Origin: Chryseobacterium pennipullorum
Lineage (GTDB): Bacteria; Bacteroidota; Bacteroidia; Flavobacteriales; Weeksellaceae
NCBI RefSeq assembly: GCF_003384725.1
Contig: NZ_QNVV01000001.1
Location: 248,001-312,000 of the forward strand
DNA length: 64,000 nucleotides
Direction of reading: 5' to 3'
Shown piece by piece: positions 9,548 to 18,482 of the stretch. The notes beneath the pieces are model-generated. The model was given only the letters and a program-made list of their open reading frames with translations. It was not told the DNA's origin and did not search any database. Both the position numbers and the translations under genes were made by a program. The number at the start of each line of letters is the position of its first letter. The stretch's first letter is position 1.

Positions 9548-12331
9548 TTATAATGTGTAGTGTCTGCATTGATCTACTCTTCTTTTGAGTCCCTTTAAAT
9601 AATCAGCAGAAAACCAATTTTGAGAAGCGCCGTAGTCATAATACTCTTTTCTTATCTCACTTATCCGTGTAAGTAGCTGTTCCTGATCTTTCGGCTGATT
9701 CAATGCATTGGCCGTCTCTTTTCCCATTCCTCCATCAATAGTAAGGGTTTGGTTAAATTCATTAACGAGTAGTTTCTGGACTTCTCTAATTGCTCCACCA
9801 GAGGTAATGCTCCAATCATACACCATAAGGGCTACCTTCAGGTTATTGATCTCACAATATCCGTTAGGCTCCCAGTAACGTTTTCTATAAATAACAGTAG
9901 CCTGCTCCTCGGTAAGTTTTTTTTGATTTTCTTCTGTTGGCTCAATACCTAAGTCCTCCTTTGCATACTTTTGCCAAACCGGCCAGGATATCCCTCTATT
10001 GGTTGGATCACCCTTATCTTTAGAGGGTTCATTTTTATAGCCTCCTTCATGTTTCAAAATGATAGGCGCTATTTTTTTAAATCTGTCTTCACATGTATTT
10101 GGATGATGACGCTCTGACTTATTGTGTTGAGACTGATATGCCCCATAACAACTGCAGGTATTTGCAAAGCCCAATTCAGTAGCTAACTGAACAATACTTT
10201 TTTCATTTAAATCAGACAGACTTTTGCAAAAATATTGATCTTCTAAATATTGTGAATCAAACTGTCTTACATCCATATGGATCCAACTGAAAGTATGGTC
10301 ATATCGCAATTTTCCTTTATTACTGTATCGTAAATCGATAGGCTCTATCGAGAATAAATTTTTACCAGGCCATTCTTTCTGAGCCCCCAAATATTTTATA
10401 AAGATAGAATCGCGTATCATCCTTAATTCCGCGAGGTTTTCTTTATTTCCTCCTCTTATTGCCCAATTGCCTTTACTAAATTGTATATCGATAGCTTTTC
10501 CCTGGTGGTTAGTTGTTGTATAATTTTTAAATCTACATCTGTATCCGGACGTAAAATGATCAATGGTATAAGTCTTTTGCTGACTAAAATAAAACTGTAA
10601 TGCTTTGAAACCATATAAAAGAGACCTGTGAAGGCCGGGATATTCATACTTATTCATAGCCTCGGTTCTCACATTGCCTTTATAGGTATTTTTGCCCGTT
10701 CCATCTCCGAACCCTTTGCAATTATTAGTTTCCAGAGTTCCTCTTAAGGCACTTGTTACTCTTTTTCCTTTTGTACTGCAAGAGCATTTTAACTGATTCC
10801 ATAAGGTGATGCTGATCTCAAAATTTCTACAAAACTCATCAATCGCTCTCAGCACATGTCCACAAACCTTTCCGGTTTCCGGCACTTTCATATAGTCTCG
10901 CTGAAACTGCTTAATCATTTTCTCTGTTCGGTCTGTAAACCGGTCTGTCGGTACATTGCCTCCAAAACCTGCGAGGCGTATATTAATTTCCCTGATCAGC
11001 TCGTTGGGAGCAGAATTTTTATCGATGCAATATTGACCTCCGCAATTTTTCACCTGCTGTTTCTGTTCCTTAATCATAACCGGAGAATTGTTAGCCTCAA
11101 CTTTCATAGGCTTTGCATCGGGGCTTACCGGGATCACCTGAGAAGTCACTGACGTATTGAGGTGTTCAACTTCAATAAAGTATTCACGGTCTTTTCCTTC
11201 CCCAAAATCATGGCTTTTGTTATACATTTCCCGGGTAAGAAGAATCGTATTGATAAAGTTGACATCATAAGGAAGAGTTATCGATTCTTCGTACAGGAGA
11301 TCATGGCTGTAGCGCCAAAGGTCTTCTTCCCATATCCTTACCGTTACATTTTTTCCCCTCATGTGCTGAGCGGTTATTTTAATGGCTACCTTATCTCCGG
11401 TTCTCGCGTTTTTCAGGGGCCTTCCTGTATTATCTGTAAACACTGCGCTCAGTATTTTCCCTTCTGGATCAGCCTGTTTTTTTGCCGCAGAAGTTTGTGG
11501 AAATTTGGCCGTTTCCTTTAGGGGTGAGGGCTTACCTTTTCTCTTTCCTGTTCCTGCATCAGGGATTTTTTTCGGATGGGGAACATACTCCGGATTGGCC
11601 ACCGGGATATTGGGACTCGCTTTTAGCATATATTTTGCCATCACTTCAGCGGTCGCATAATATTCATGAGTCTGCCCCTCCTCTTGATCTCCTTTGGCTA
11701 CTCGAGCATTGGCAATCTGAACGGCCATCGTATAAGCAGACAGCCTGAAAACAACCCGGGCAATGCCTTCATCATCCACCTCACCCATCAGTGGAATCTG
11801 GTTGATCTTATTCATCATGTTCACCACCGGATCATGTCCTTTCCCTATGGCGTCATCTTCCCATAAAGTGAAAGCTATTTTTTGTCCAAGCATACCTACA
11901 CAATTGGCTTGTGCGATGACCGTATCCGTATAATGAAGCAGCTTTCCTTTTGGAAGGCGCCTGGAATAGACATCAAGCAATTCCACACTTATTATTCTTG
12001 GTTCTTCGGCTTCCTTTGGATGGATGTATAAGGCTCCTTTATCGTTTCCTCTTACCGCTTCTATTTTTATCGCTTTATATTTGAGGCTTTTATTTGTAAA
12101 AGTATAGATGACAGGATTTCCCTCTTTTATATTTCCACGGGCAATACGCCATCCTTTGCTGTCCTGAACGTGAATACTCCACTGAACCTTTGGTGATGGA
12201 AAAGAAAATGAATTGGAGGTCAGCAAATTATCAAATACCGAAAGCGAATAAGCCTCAGCATTCCCAACAATAGGCCGCTTACTGCCTGTAATAGTTAATT
12301 TTGTCATGTGTTTCTTGTGAGGTTTATTCAT
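9548..12331 (-). CDS. Modular secreted peptidoglycan hydrolase, M15-like peptidase plus GH108 muramidase
   Basis: The 927-residue protein has an N-terminal part (1-420) rich in beta strands, resembling the adaptor regions of Bacteroidota secretion effectors. A peptidoglycan-binding-like segment follows at about 437-500. An M15-type peptidase domain spans about 590-690: TSGYRCR (594-600), NHQGKAID with H609 and D615, and SWIHMDVR with H685 give the zinc ligand pattern. A C-terminal GH108 lysozyme domain spans about 750-925, with HEGGY (E762 as catalytic acid) and DPTNRGIS. There is no signal peptide, as expected for cargo of a contractile injection system. Its start overlaps the DUF4280 gene by 8 bp, so translation is coupled. 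Cleaving both peptides and glycans would lyse target cells. Confidence 0.8.
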   Translation of the reverse strand: MNKPHKKHMTKLTITGSKRPIVGNAEAYSLSVFDNLLTSNSFSFPSPKVQWSIHVQDSKGWRIARGNIKEGNPVIYTFTNKSLKYKAIKIEAVRGNDKGALYIHPKEAEEPRIISVELLDVYSRRLPKGKLLHYTDTVIAQANCVGMLGQKIAFTLWEDDAIGKGHDPVVNMMNKINQIPLMGEVDDEGIARVVFRLSAYTMAVQIANARVAKGDQEEGQTHEYYATAEVMAKYMLKASPNIPVANPEYVPHPKKIPDAGTGKRKGKPSPLKETAKFPQTSAAKKQADPEGKILSAVFTDNTGRPLKNARTGDKVAIKITAQHMRGKNVTVRIWEEDLWRYSHDLLYEESITLPYDVNFINTILLTREMYNKSHDFGEGKDREYFIEVEHLNTSVTSQVIPVSPDAKPMKVEANNSPVMIKEQKQQVKNCGGQYCIDKNSAPNELIREINIRLAGFGGNVPTDRFTDRTEKMIKQFQRDYMKVPETGKVCGHVLRAIDEFCRNFEISITLWNQLKCSCSTKGKRVTSALRGTLETNNCKGFGDGTGKNTYKGNVRTEAMNKYEYPGLHRSLLYGFKALQFYFSQQKTYTIDHFTSGYRCRFKNYTTTNHQGKAIDIQFSKGNWAIRGGNKENLAELRMIRDSIFIKYLGAQKEWPGKNLFSIEPIDLRYSNKGKLRYDHTFSWIHMDVRQFDSQYLEDQYFCKSLSDLNEKSIVQLATELGFANTCSCYGAYQSQHNKSERHHPNTCEDRFKKIAPIILKHEGGYKNEPSKDKGDPTNRGISWPVWQKYAKEDLGIEPTEENQKKLTEEQATVIYRKRYWEPNGYCEINNLKVALMVYDWSITSGGAIREVQKLLVNEFNQTLTIDGGMGKETANALNQPKDQEQLLTRISEIRKEYYDYGASQNWFSADYLKGLKRRVDQCRHYTL

Positions 12332-12827
12332 ATATCTGATCTGAGTCTTCCAGGTCTTCCTTCAGATCCCTCAGATCTATAAAGGGATTAATGAGGCGGT
12401 AGGTATCGGGATCGGCAAAGATGATGTTCTGCTGATTCATTACAGATTGCTGTCCGTGCTCTTTTATGGTAATCTTTCCGCCTGTACAGCACATCAGCTC
12501 AGAAATTTCCGAAAGACAGCTCTTATCCATTATTTTTACCTTCTCATAGGTTTTCTGCCATGTTCCGGCAGGAGCAAATACACAGGGTAAATACCCTCCT
12601 GAAGACGGTCTTAGTCTGCATATTCCAAAGCTGGATCCTGAAGGATCAAACATCACATCATCCTCTGTTACCGCCAGATAATCCGCATCGCCTCCTTTGC
12701 TGTTCCAGTAATGTTTTTGATGCGAGGTTACCTTAAACTGGGGAAACTGATTTCCCTCGCTGCACTGAGCCCTTCCTTTGCGGATGATAAAGTGCTTACC
12801 ATCGTGGGCCGATAAATTTTCTGACAT
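12324..12827 (-). CDS. DUF4280 (PAAR-like) spike-tip protein
   Basis: The 167-residue protein matches the DUF4280 family, whose members resemble the PAAR proteins that sharpen the tip of type VI secretion or related contractile spikes and carry effectors. Visible marks are GKHFIIRKGRAQCSEGNQFPQFKV near the N terminus, MFDPSGSSFGICR, and KIMDKSCLSEISELMCCTGGKITIKEHGQQS with the usual cysteine pairs. It overlaps the downstream hydrolase gene by 8 bp and follows the LysM-like gene by 14 bp. The order adaptor, spike, effector is that of a mobile effector cassette. No structural secretion genes are in this window, so the machine must be encoded elsewhere. Confidence 0.8.
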   Translation of the reverse strand: MSENLSAHDGKHFIIRKGRAQCSEGNQFPQFKVTSHQKHYWNSKGGDADYLAVTEDDVMFDPSGSSFGICRLRPSSGGYLPCVFAPAGTWQKTYEKVKIMDKSCLSEISELMCCTGGKITIKEHGQQSVMNQQNIIFADPDTYRLINPFIDLRDLKEDLEDSDQIYE

Positions 12828-12841
12828 AGCATTGTGTTTTT

Positions 12842-13987
12842 TTATGACTGATATTCTCCAAACTGTTCAGTTCTTCTTACCAGTTCGAAAGTCATTTTTT
12901 TCCTGTAATCCGCGACTTCCATCTCAAATTCTGCGCTGATCTTCCGGACAGAGAAGTCCGGAAAAGCCAAGGTATAGGTTGCTTTATGATTTCCTTTCAG
13001 TGACCGCGCGTGCGGCTGTGCAAGATGATCGTATTCTTTATCTGTATGGTATAATTCCTGAAGAGTACGATAATCTGTGGCTCTACCCGTCTGTACCATT
13101 TCGATAAAGCAGGTATCTTCTTGCGGTAAAGTACGGTGAACCATTTCCAGTTTCATGGGTGAGGCCGGAGCCAGCCATGAAAATTCATCGTGATAGGCAG
13201 AGGTCATATCTTTGGAGTGATATTCTGCCTGATAAAAACGTCCGAAAAAGAATTGCAGCACAATTAAATCTTTAAGGCTGTCATACATCACCCGGGAATC
13301 TGCCATTTTGCTTTTCATCTGTTCAATGTGCAGAGCAGCATAAGGTCCTCCATGATATTTTTTTAATTCTTCTATCTGGCAGAGTATTTCTTTGATTTCT
13401 GTATGAGCTTCAGCAGCCACAAAACTTCCATGCCCGTCAATCCTTAACTGTATAGGATAAATTATTTTCATGAAATCTGTGGCCAGGCTATTGATCTTCT
13501 GCTCCGGTTCTTCACCGTCTTTTTTTAAATCGCTCATCGAAAAGTACAGGTAATGGTTGTTTTCCTCTTCTTTGATATAGCTCAAATGTACCGTATAGGT
13601 ATATTCAAGCTTTTGGATCCCATCCTCATTTTCGGTTTGCCGTACTTCATAATCTCCGCTAACAGACGTGATATTAAACGGAATTTTCCCGTAAGGAAGC
13701 AGATAACATAAACTTTCACCCTGCTGCTGTATCTTCCCGTTCATTTCGGCAACTTCTTCCGGGCAGGGAATGTAAATTTTCTGTAAGAACCGTAAGGTTC
13801 CCTCTTCAGGAATTATATCAAAAGGACTGCACCGTGCGTTATGGTATTGCCGAAGGTAAGCCGGGTTTTGAATTTTCAGGCCCCATGATATACTTTCCAG
13901 TGTCTCTCCGGTTCCTGCAAAACAGATATTTCCATAATCTGTCCCCGGATCAGGGGTCTCCTGATTTGTTGTATTTTTTTCCATCAT
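12842..13987 (-). CDS. LysM-like protein at the head of the spike-effector operon
   Basis: The 381-residue protein has a LysM-like segment at about 22-78: a GTGETLESISWGL start, a PAYLRQYHNA middle, and an LQKIYIP end. The remainder is soluble, without a signal peptide or membrane helix, and I do not recognise it. LysM proteins next to PAAR-like genes are thought to serve as adaptors at the spike or baseplate of contractile injection systems. It is the first gene of the operon; the next gene starts 14 bp later. The annotation as an adaptor rests on neighbours and the LysM-like pattern. Confidence 0.6.
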   Translation of the reverse strand: MMEKNTTNQETPDPGTDYGNICFAGTGETLESISWGLKIQNPAYLRQYHNARCSPFDIIPEEGTLRFLQKIYIPCPEEVAEMNGKIQQQGESLCYLLPYGKIPFNITSVSGDYEVRQTENEDGIQKLEYTYTVHLSYIKEEENNHYLYFSMSDLKKDGEEPEQKINSLATDFMKIIYPIQLRIDGHGSFVAAEAHTEIKEILCQIEELKKYHGGPYAALHIEQMKSKMADSRVMYDSLKDLIVLQFFFGRFYQAEYHSKDMTSAYHDEFSWLAPASPMKLEMVHRTLPQEDTCFIEMVQTGRATDYRTLQELYHTDKEYDHLAQPHARSLKGNHKATYTLAFPDFSVRKISAEFEMEVADYRKKMTFELVRRTEQFGEYQS

Positions 13988-14109
13988 AATTTGTGCGTTT
14001 TAAATGTCAAAAGACCATTAAAATTAAAAATCTCACCTTCAGAAAAGGCTGCAAGCGGTTGTATTTTTTGTGCAAAAAAAATGTACAACATCATCGCAAA
14101 AACAGATGA

Positions 14110-14123
14110 ATATTGTACAATAT
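14110..14123. promoter_or_regulatory. 14-bp perfect palindrome upstream of the spike operon
   Basis: ATATTGTACAATAT is a perfect palindrome 123 bp upstream of the first operon gene. A related TGTACA occurs at 14082-14087. It could be an operator, but no clear -7 element is nearby and the binding protein is unknown. Confidence 0.3.
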
Positions 14124-14128
14124 CAAAA

Positions 14129-14159
14129 AGGAGGCTGACTCAAAATGAGTCAGCCTCCT
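14129..14159 (-). terminator. Strong intrinsic terminator of the M28 peptidase gene
   Basis: A 14-bp perfect stem (AGGAGGCTGACTCA with TGAGTCAGCCTCCT) and a 3-nt loop are followed on the minus strand by TTTTT. It lies 31 bp past the stop of the peptidase gene at 14190 and isolates the spike operon from it. Confidence 0.9.
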
Positions 14160-14189
14160 GGTATTCGGTACTATAAAAGTTTACTCCAA

Positions 14190-15761
14190 TTACTTATACT
14201 CCTTAGAGTCCCTTCTAGGTTGTTTCAGTTCCGGCCATTGTATGGTTTGCCCTTTATCATCCTGTGGCATCGCTCTTTTTTCCCTGTTTGTAAATTCAGG
14301 GTCTTCAGAAGCCATATACGCTAATGCTGCCGTTAAAACCACATTATTTTTCACTTCATCAAAAACGATCTTGTCATAGGTATCTTTTGTGGTATGCCAT
14401 GTATATCCGAAGTATCCCCAGTTCAGAGAACCTAAGGAAAACCCCGGTACACCTGCCGCTACAAAAGAAGCATGGTCTGAACCGCCACCGCCCGGCATTC
14501 CCGGAAAATCGGTTTTGATATGGCTTTTTACAGCTTTCGGAACCCCGTCAAGCCATTTCCCGATATAATCATAGGCTTTTACAAACCCCTGGCCGCTGAT
14601 GTTCACCACACGTCCGGTTCCGTTATCCTGGTTGAAAGCCGCCTGTACGCCCTTTATGATTTGTGGATTATCTGCAACAAAACCTCTGGACCCATTCAGT
14701 CCCTGTTCTTCGCTCCCCCACAGCCCGATTATAATGGTTCTTTTGTTGTTCGGGTAATATTTTTTCAGAATCCTTATCGTTTCAAGCATCGTAAGGGTAC
14801 CAGTTCCATTATCTGTAGCACCTTGAGCACCATCCCAAGAGTCCAGGTGGGCAGAAAGAATAACATATTCGTCCGGTTTTTCCTTTCCTTTGATCATTCC
14901 GATGGTATTAAAGCTTTTGGCATCCGGCAGTATTTTGGACTGGGCATCGATCTTAATTTTTGGCTGAGCTCCTTTTTCTGCCATTCTGTACAGCATTCCG
15001 TAATCTTCCACATCGATGTCAATCATAGGAATTTTTGATGTTTTGGCACCAAAGATCCTGTTGGCTCCCATGATTCCCGTCCAGTTGGAGATCGCGATCC
15101 CTGCCGCTCCTGCTTTCTCCAAAGCTTCAGGCAAGGAATTGTTGTCGTAGCCGATATTTTTTACATAGGCAGTGAAATCTTTAGCAGCCTGCTCTTTTTC
15201 TGCTTTCAGCTTTTCGTACAGCTCGGGAGTTGCAAACTCTTTGATTTGCTCATCTGAACGGCCAATCTTCTGATACTGTGCCATAAGCACTATTTTTCCT
15301 TTGGCTGAAGGAAGCCATTTATCAAATTCAGCTTTGGAAGACACTTTGGGAAGAACCACCACTTCTGCTTCTAACGCTTTTCTGGTAGCAGGACTCCACG
15401 CCAGCTGTGTCGCTGACAAAGATTTTACGCGCGGATATACCATATCTACATGGGTGGTCCCTCTCTGCCAGCCTTTCCATGTTCCGAACTGCTGGAGATT
15501 GGCATCTACCCCCCAGGAACGAAGCTTGTTGGCACTCCATTCATTAGCAGCAAGCATTTCCGGTGTTCCCACAAGGCGCGGGCCTATACCGTCCAGCAGC
15601 TCATACGCCATGTTTTCAAGCTGGGAATTGCTATTGACTTCATCTACAAAACTTTTTACGATAGGGTCGAGCCTTTCTTTCGGGTCTACCTTTACCTGAG
15701 CCCATGAAAACTGGGCAGCCAGCACTACTGCAGGCACTGCAAAAAATCTATTTATCCTCAT
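14190..15761 (-). CDS. Secreted M28-family zinc aminopeptidase with PA-type insert
   Basis: The 523-residue enzyme removes N-terminal residues from peptides outside the cytoplasm. A signal peptide ends at about residue 21 (VLAAQFSWAQ). A protease-associated insert fits about 120-270. The M28 core is at about 285-500, with zinc ligands seen in LSAHLDSWDGAQGATDNGTG, WGSEEQGLNGSRG, FNQDNGTG and YTWHTTKDTYDK. Length is typical. It is monocistronic: a terminator follows, and the upstream gene is separated by its own terminator. A nutritional role in peptide use is likely. Confidence 0.92.
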   Translation of the reverse strand: MRINRFFAVPAVVLAAQFSWAQVKVDPKERLDPIVKSFVDEVNSNSQLENMAYELLDGIGPRLVGTPEMLAANEWSANKLRSWGVDANLQQFGTWKGWQRGTTHVDMVYPRVKSLSATQLAWSPATRKALEAEVVVLPKVSSKAEFDKWLPSAKGKIVLMAQYQKIGRSDEQIKEFATPELYEKLKAEKEQAAKDFTAYVKNIGYDNNSLPEALEKAGAAGIAISNWTGIMGANRIFGAKTSKIPMIDIDVEDYGMLYRMAEKGAQPKIKIDAQSKILPDAKSFNTIGMIKGKEKPDEYVILSAHLDSWDGAQGATDNGTGTLTMLETIRILKKYYPNNKRTIIIGLWGSEEQGLNGSRGFVADNPQIIKGVQAAFNQDNGTGRVVNISGQGFVKAYDYIGKWLDGVPKAVKSHIKTDFPGMPGGGGSDHASFVAAGVPGFSLGSLNWGYFGYTWHTTKDTYDKIVFDEVKNNVVLTAALAYMASEDPEFTNREKRAMPQDDKGQTIQWPELKQPRRDSKEYK

Positions 15762-15887
15762 AGTATATATTGATTGGTTTAAAGATAAAAGAAATTACGG
15801 AAATGGTAAAGAAATAAAGTAAAAAAGACTATAAACAGGAACGTTTTGAAGGTTTTTTAAGAACAAAACCAATAAGGCATAAAAAAA

Positions 15888-15904
15888 CCGGCTCCAAAAG
15901 CCGG
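15888..15904 (-). terminator. Intrinsic terminator after the histone H1-like gene
   Basis: CCGGCT and AGCCGG form a 6-bp stem with a 5-nt loop, followed on the minus strand by seven T. It begins 12 bp after the stop at 15916. Confidence 0.85.
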
Positions 15905-15915
15905 CTAAAGGTGAA

Positions 15916-16092
15916 TTATTTTTTAGCTTCTTCTACAGAAACTTTTCTGAATTCTTTGAACAGTTTGCTTAGTTCTAAAGCTGATTTACGAGCTCTTGTA
16001 CCCGCTGCCTTGTTCCCTTTTTCCGCTTGTTGGTTTGCCTCAGTTGTGAACGCCTCAATTTCCGCGTTGATTTTTTCAATTAGTTCTTTCAT
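15916..16092 (-). CDS. Small histone H1-like protein, 58 aa
   Basis: The 58 residues (MKELIEKINAEIEAF... ending VEEAKK) match the short histone H1-like proteins annotated throughout Flavobacteriia. The sequence is helical and rich in Lys, Glu and Ala, with an AGTRARKSALELSKL segment in the middle. It is taken to bind DNA or help organise the nucleoid, though direct evidence for this short group is thin. It has its own strong terminator and about 215 bp of upstream sequence, so it is transcribed alone. Confidence 0.85.
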   Translation of the reverse strand: MKELIEKINAEIEAFTTEANQQAEKGNKAAGTRARKSALELSKLFKEFRKVSVEEAKK

Positions 16093-16307
16093 TTATTTAA
16101 AAATTTAGGCTGCAAATATAGGTTTTATGGTGATTCCAGCCTAATTGTGTAGAAAAAAACTGAGAAATTTCATTAAAATTAATGAGGTATTTCCGGATTC
16201 ACTTTAATTTTCAAAAAAAATCGGGCTGATCAGGCTTTTATGGACAGCGGGTTCCTATTATATAAGGGTAAGAATTTCGAAATCATTTCCGTTCTGCTGT
16301 GCAGAGC

Positions 16308-17729
16308 TTATCGTTCCAAAAGGAGCTCGTGGGCCTTTACCCCTGTTTTTTCCAGCAATGCAATACTTTCTGAAGAAATTCTTTCCGCAAAAATGATCCT
16401 GAAATGATGAGGGTATTGGTCTGCAAATGAAAATGTATAGCCGGGGGTAAATAAAATCTGATGCCTGTCACAATACCGCCAGAACTTTTCCATAGGGACA
16501 CCTTCCGGCAACTGGCCCCAGATACTGTATCCTCCCTCAGGTCTGTGGAAATAAGAACCTTCAGGAAAAGACCTCCTGACGACATCGAGTACCCGGGTAG
16601 CCTGCTCCTCCAGCTTCTTCCGGAACGTTCGCAGATGTCTTTCATAGCTGCTTCCCTGTAAAAGTTTCAGAACAAGTTCCTGATAAACAGGTGAAACGGA
16701 ACGCCCCAAAACAAACCTCACCCGCTCGGATCTGGAATACCATTCACCGGCATACAGCCATCCCAGACGGATCCCGGGAGCCAATGTTTTTGAAAATGAA
16801 GAATACATCATGACAATACCTTTTGTATCGAAACTTTTTATGCAGCGTGGCCTTTCTTCACCAAAATAGAGATCAGAATACATATCGTTCTCAATAATAC
16901 ACATCTGATGATCGCCGGCAATAGCAAGAAGCTCTTTTTTAACTTCATCTTTCATCAGAATTCCCGTAGGATTATGAAAATTAGGTGTGACAATAAGAGC
17001 CCTTACATGATGTCCTGTACAGATCTTCCGGAAATATTCCACATCAAAGCCATGCCTGTAATGCACCGGAATCTCCACCACCCTGAGGCCAAGGCTGGAT
17101 AACACCTCCAGCACAGAAAATACACAGGGACTTTCTACTGCTACAATATCACCGGCTGCTGTTACGGACCTCAATGCAATCGTCAGGGCCTGCAGCGCTC
17201 CGTCGGTAATGATCAGCTCGTCGGGGTTCAATGTACAGCCGTACTTAGCCATCTGCTGTGCTATCAACCGCCTCAGCAATTCCAATCCGTTGGAAGGATA
17301 ATATCTGAGCAGGGTGGCGCCTTTTTCCCGGATCACCTCCTGCATGGTCCTTAAAATAAGTTTCTGGGGAATCAGAAGATCTCCCGGCACTGCGTGATTA
17401 AAGGAGCTCACATCTGAAGTCTGTTGAGAGGTAAGAATCATATTTTTCATAAATGATTCATCCCTGATCACCGGAGAAAAATGGGTTTGTATATCCGGGA
17501 TATTTTCATCCTTGACCTCACGCACGAAATAGCCGGAACCGGGACTGCTCATGACCAGGCCTTTCATAACCAAGTATTCAAAACCATTCTGAACGGAAGT
17601 CATGCTGAGCTTGTACAGGGACCTGATCTCCCTTACAGAGGGAAGCCTGTCCTTAGCCCTGAGGGTTCCAATGAGAATCTGCTGTTCGATAATATGTGTA
17701 AAAACTTCATACTTGTAAGGCTTCGCCAT
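16308..17729 (-). CDS. MocR/GabR-type regulator (GntR HTH fused to aminotransferase fold)
   Basis: MocR regulators have a winged-helix DNA-binding head and a PLP-binding aminotransferase-like body. The head (about 1-75) shows LPSVREIRSLYKLSMTSVQNGFEYL; the body shows ITDGALQAL, PNFHNPTGI, and YSSFSKTLAPGIRLGW with the PLP lysine. I place the start at MAKPYKYEVF (17729), because 14 further residues would run into the promoter region. It is divergent from a GNAT gene. Three AACTGTA boxes in the shared upstream region are likely binding sites. In this family such a pair usually means the regulator controls its neighbour in response to an amine or PLP-reactive ligand. Confidence 0.9.
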   Translation of the reverse strand: MAKPYKYEVFTHIIEQQILIGTLRAKDRLPSVREIRSLYKLSMTSVQNGFEYLVMKGLVMSSPGSGYFVREVKDENIPDIQTHFSPVIRDESFMKNMILTSQQTSDVSSFNHAVPGDLLIPQKLILRTMQEVIREKGATLLRYYPSNGLELLRRLIAQQMAKYGCTLNPDELIITDGALQALTIALRSVTAAGDIVAVESPCVFSVLEVLSSLGLRVVEIPVHYRHGFDVEYFRKICTGHHVRALIVTPNFHNPTGILMKDEVKKELLAIAGDHQMCIIENDMYSDLYFGEERPRCIKSFDTKGIVMMYSSFSKTLAPGIRLGWLYAGEWYSRSERVRFVLGRSVSPVYQELVLKLLQGSSYERHLRTFRKKLEEQATRVLDVVRRSFPEGSYFHRPEGGYSIWGQLPEGVPMEKFWRYCDRHQILFTPGYTFSFADQYPHHFRIIFAERISSESIALLEKTGVKAHELLLER

Positions 17730-17737
17730 GGTATTTT

Positions 17738-17800
17738 CAACTGTATATGGTAAATTTACGAAAATACTCAACTGTACCGGTTATATTTTTACAAACTGTA
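17738..17800. promoter_or_regulatory. Three direct AACTGTA boxes, predicted MocR operator
   Basis: AACTGTA occurs at 17739-17745, 17770-17776 and 17794-17800 in the same orientation (start spacings 31 and 24 bp); the first two are CAACTGTA. Direct repeats are the usual MocR operator form, as in GabR. The right-hand box falls in the -35 region of the GNAT promoter. Confidence 0.55.
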
Positions 17801-17824
17801 TCCCTTATGTAAGAAATAATCTTA

Positions 17825-17832
17825 TAATTTTG
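17825..17832 (+). promoter_or_regulatory. -7 element of the GNAT gene
   Basis: TAATTTTG fits TAnnTTTG. No TTG lies 19 bp upstream; instead an AACTGTA box does, as expected for an activator-dependent promoter. Predicted start is about 17838, 10 nt before the ATG. Confidence 0.5.
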
Positions 17833-17847
17833 AATAAAAAAAGTTCC

Positions 17848-18363
17848 ATGGAGATCATTTCAAAATTTACAGTGGGTTCGGAAGAGGGAATTTCTGATCT
17901 TATCACCATTATCGATTCTTCAGTCGAAGCTCTTCATCAAAAGATGATTCCTACCGAAGAAATCAAAAAATACATCAGCACCGGGATCGACCCGAGGAAA
18001 ATGATCAACGACCTCAATGATCTCTCCAACCAGCTTATCATGACCTATGCAGACGGACAGCCGGTAGGATACAGCATCATAAAAAGCGGTGCATTGCCTC
18101 CCAACGGATCTGAAGGGAAAAGAACAACGGAAATGAGTTTCGTTATTATTCCTGCATTTAATACGGCGGAAGTCCGGCAGTCGCTTTGGAAAAAATCCAG
18201 ATCCGCAGTCAGTTTTACCGATATCGTGTGGATCAATATGCTGGATCACGATCCACTGATGGAATTTTTTAAAGAGTCCGGATTCTCCGTAACCGGCACT
18301 GCTCAAGCCGGCCCTTTTCAGCTTCCCTCCCAAATTTTGGAAATGGACATTCAAAAAAACTAA
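17848..18363 (+). CDS. GNAT-family N-acetyltransferase, 171 aa
   Basis: GNAT enzymes move an acetyl group from acetyl-CoA to an amine. The 171-residue protein begins MEIISKFTVGSEEG; the fold is suggested by PRKMINDLNDLSNQLIMTYADGQPVGYSII, then TEMSFVIIPAFNTAEVRQSLWKKS and DIVWINMLDHDPLMEFFKESGFSVTG, which end in the typical strand and final loop. The acetyl-CoA loop is not a textbook Q/RxxGxG/A, so the assignment is moderate. The start at 17848 is chosen because a longer reading frame would begin inside the divergent regulator gene. Control by the neighbouring MocR regulator is inferred. Confidence 0.65.
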   Translation: MEIISKFTVGSEEGISDLITIIDSSVEALHQKMIPTEEIKKYISTGIDPRKMINDLNDLSNQLIMTYADGQPVGYSIIKSGALPPNGSEGKRTTEMSFVIIPAFNTAEVRQSLWKKSRSAVSFTDIVWINMLDHDPLMEFFKESGFSVTGTAQAGPFQLPSQILEMDIQKN

Positions 18364-18435
18364 AGGAAAGAGCTATTTTACCCAACTAAGATGACCGCTC
18401 AATAAGGATTTGTTATTGATAAGAATTCATTTGCT

Positions 18436-18463
18436 TTGGATTCTACATATTTACGTATCTTTG
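18436..18463 (+). promoter_or_regulatory. Promoter of the AraC-family gene
   Basis: TTG at 18436-18438, a 17-bp spacer and TATCTTTG at 18456-18463 fit the Bacteroidota pattern. Predicted start near 18469 is 14 nt before the ATG. Confidence 0.6.
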
Positions 18464-18482
18464 ATTTTTATAATTTACGCCC

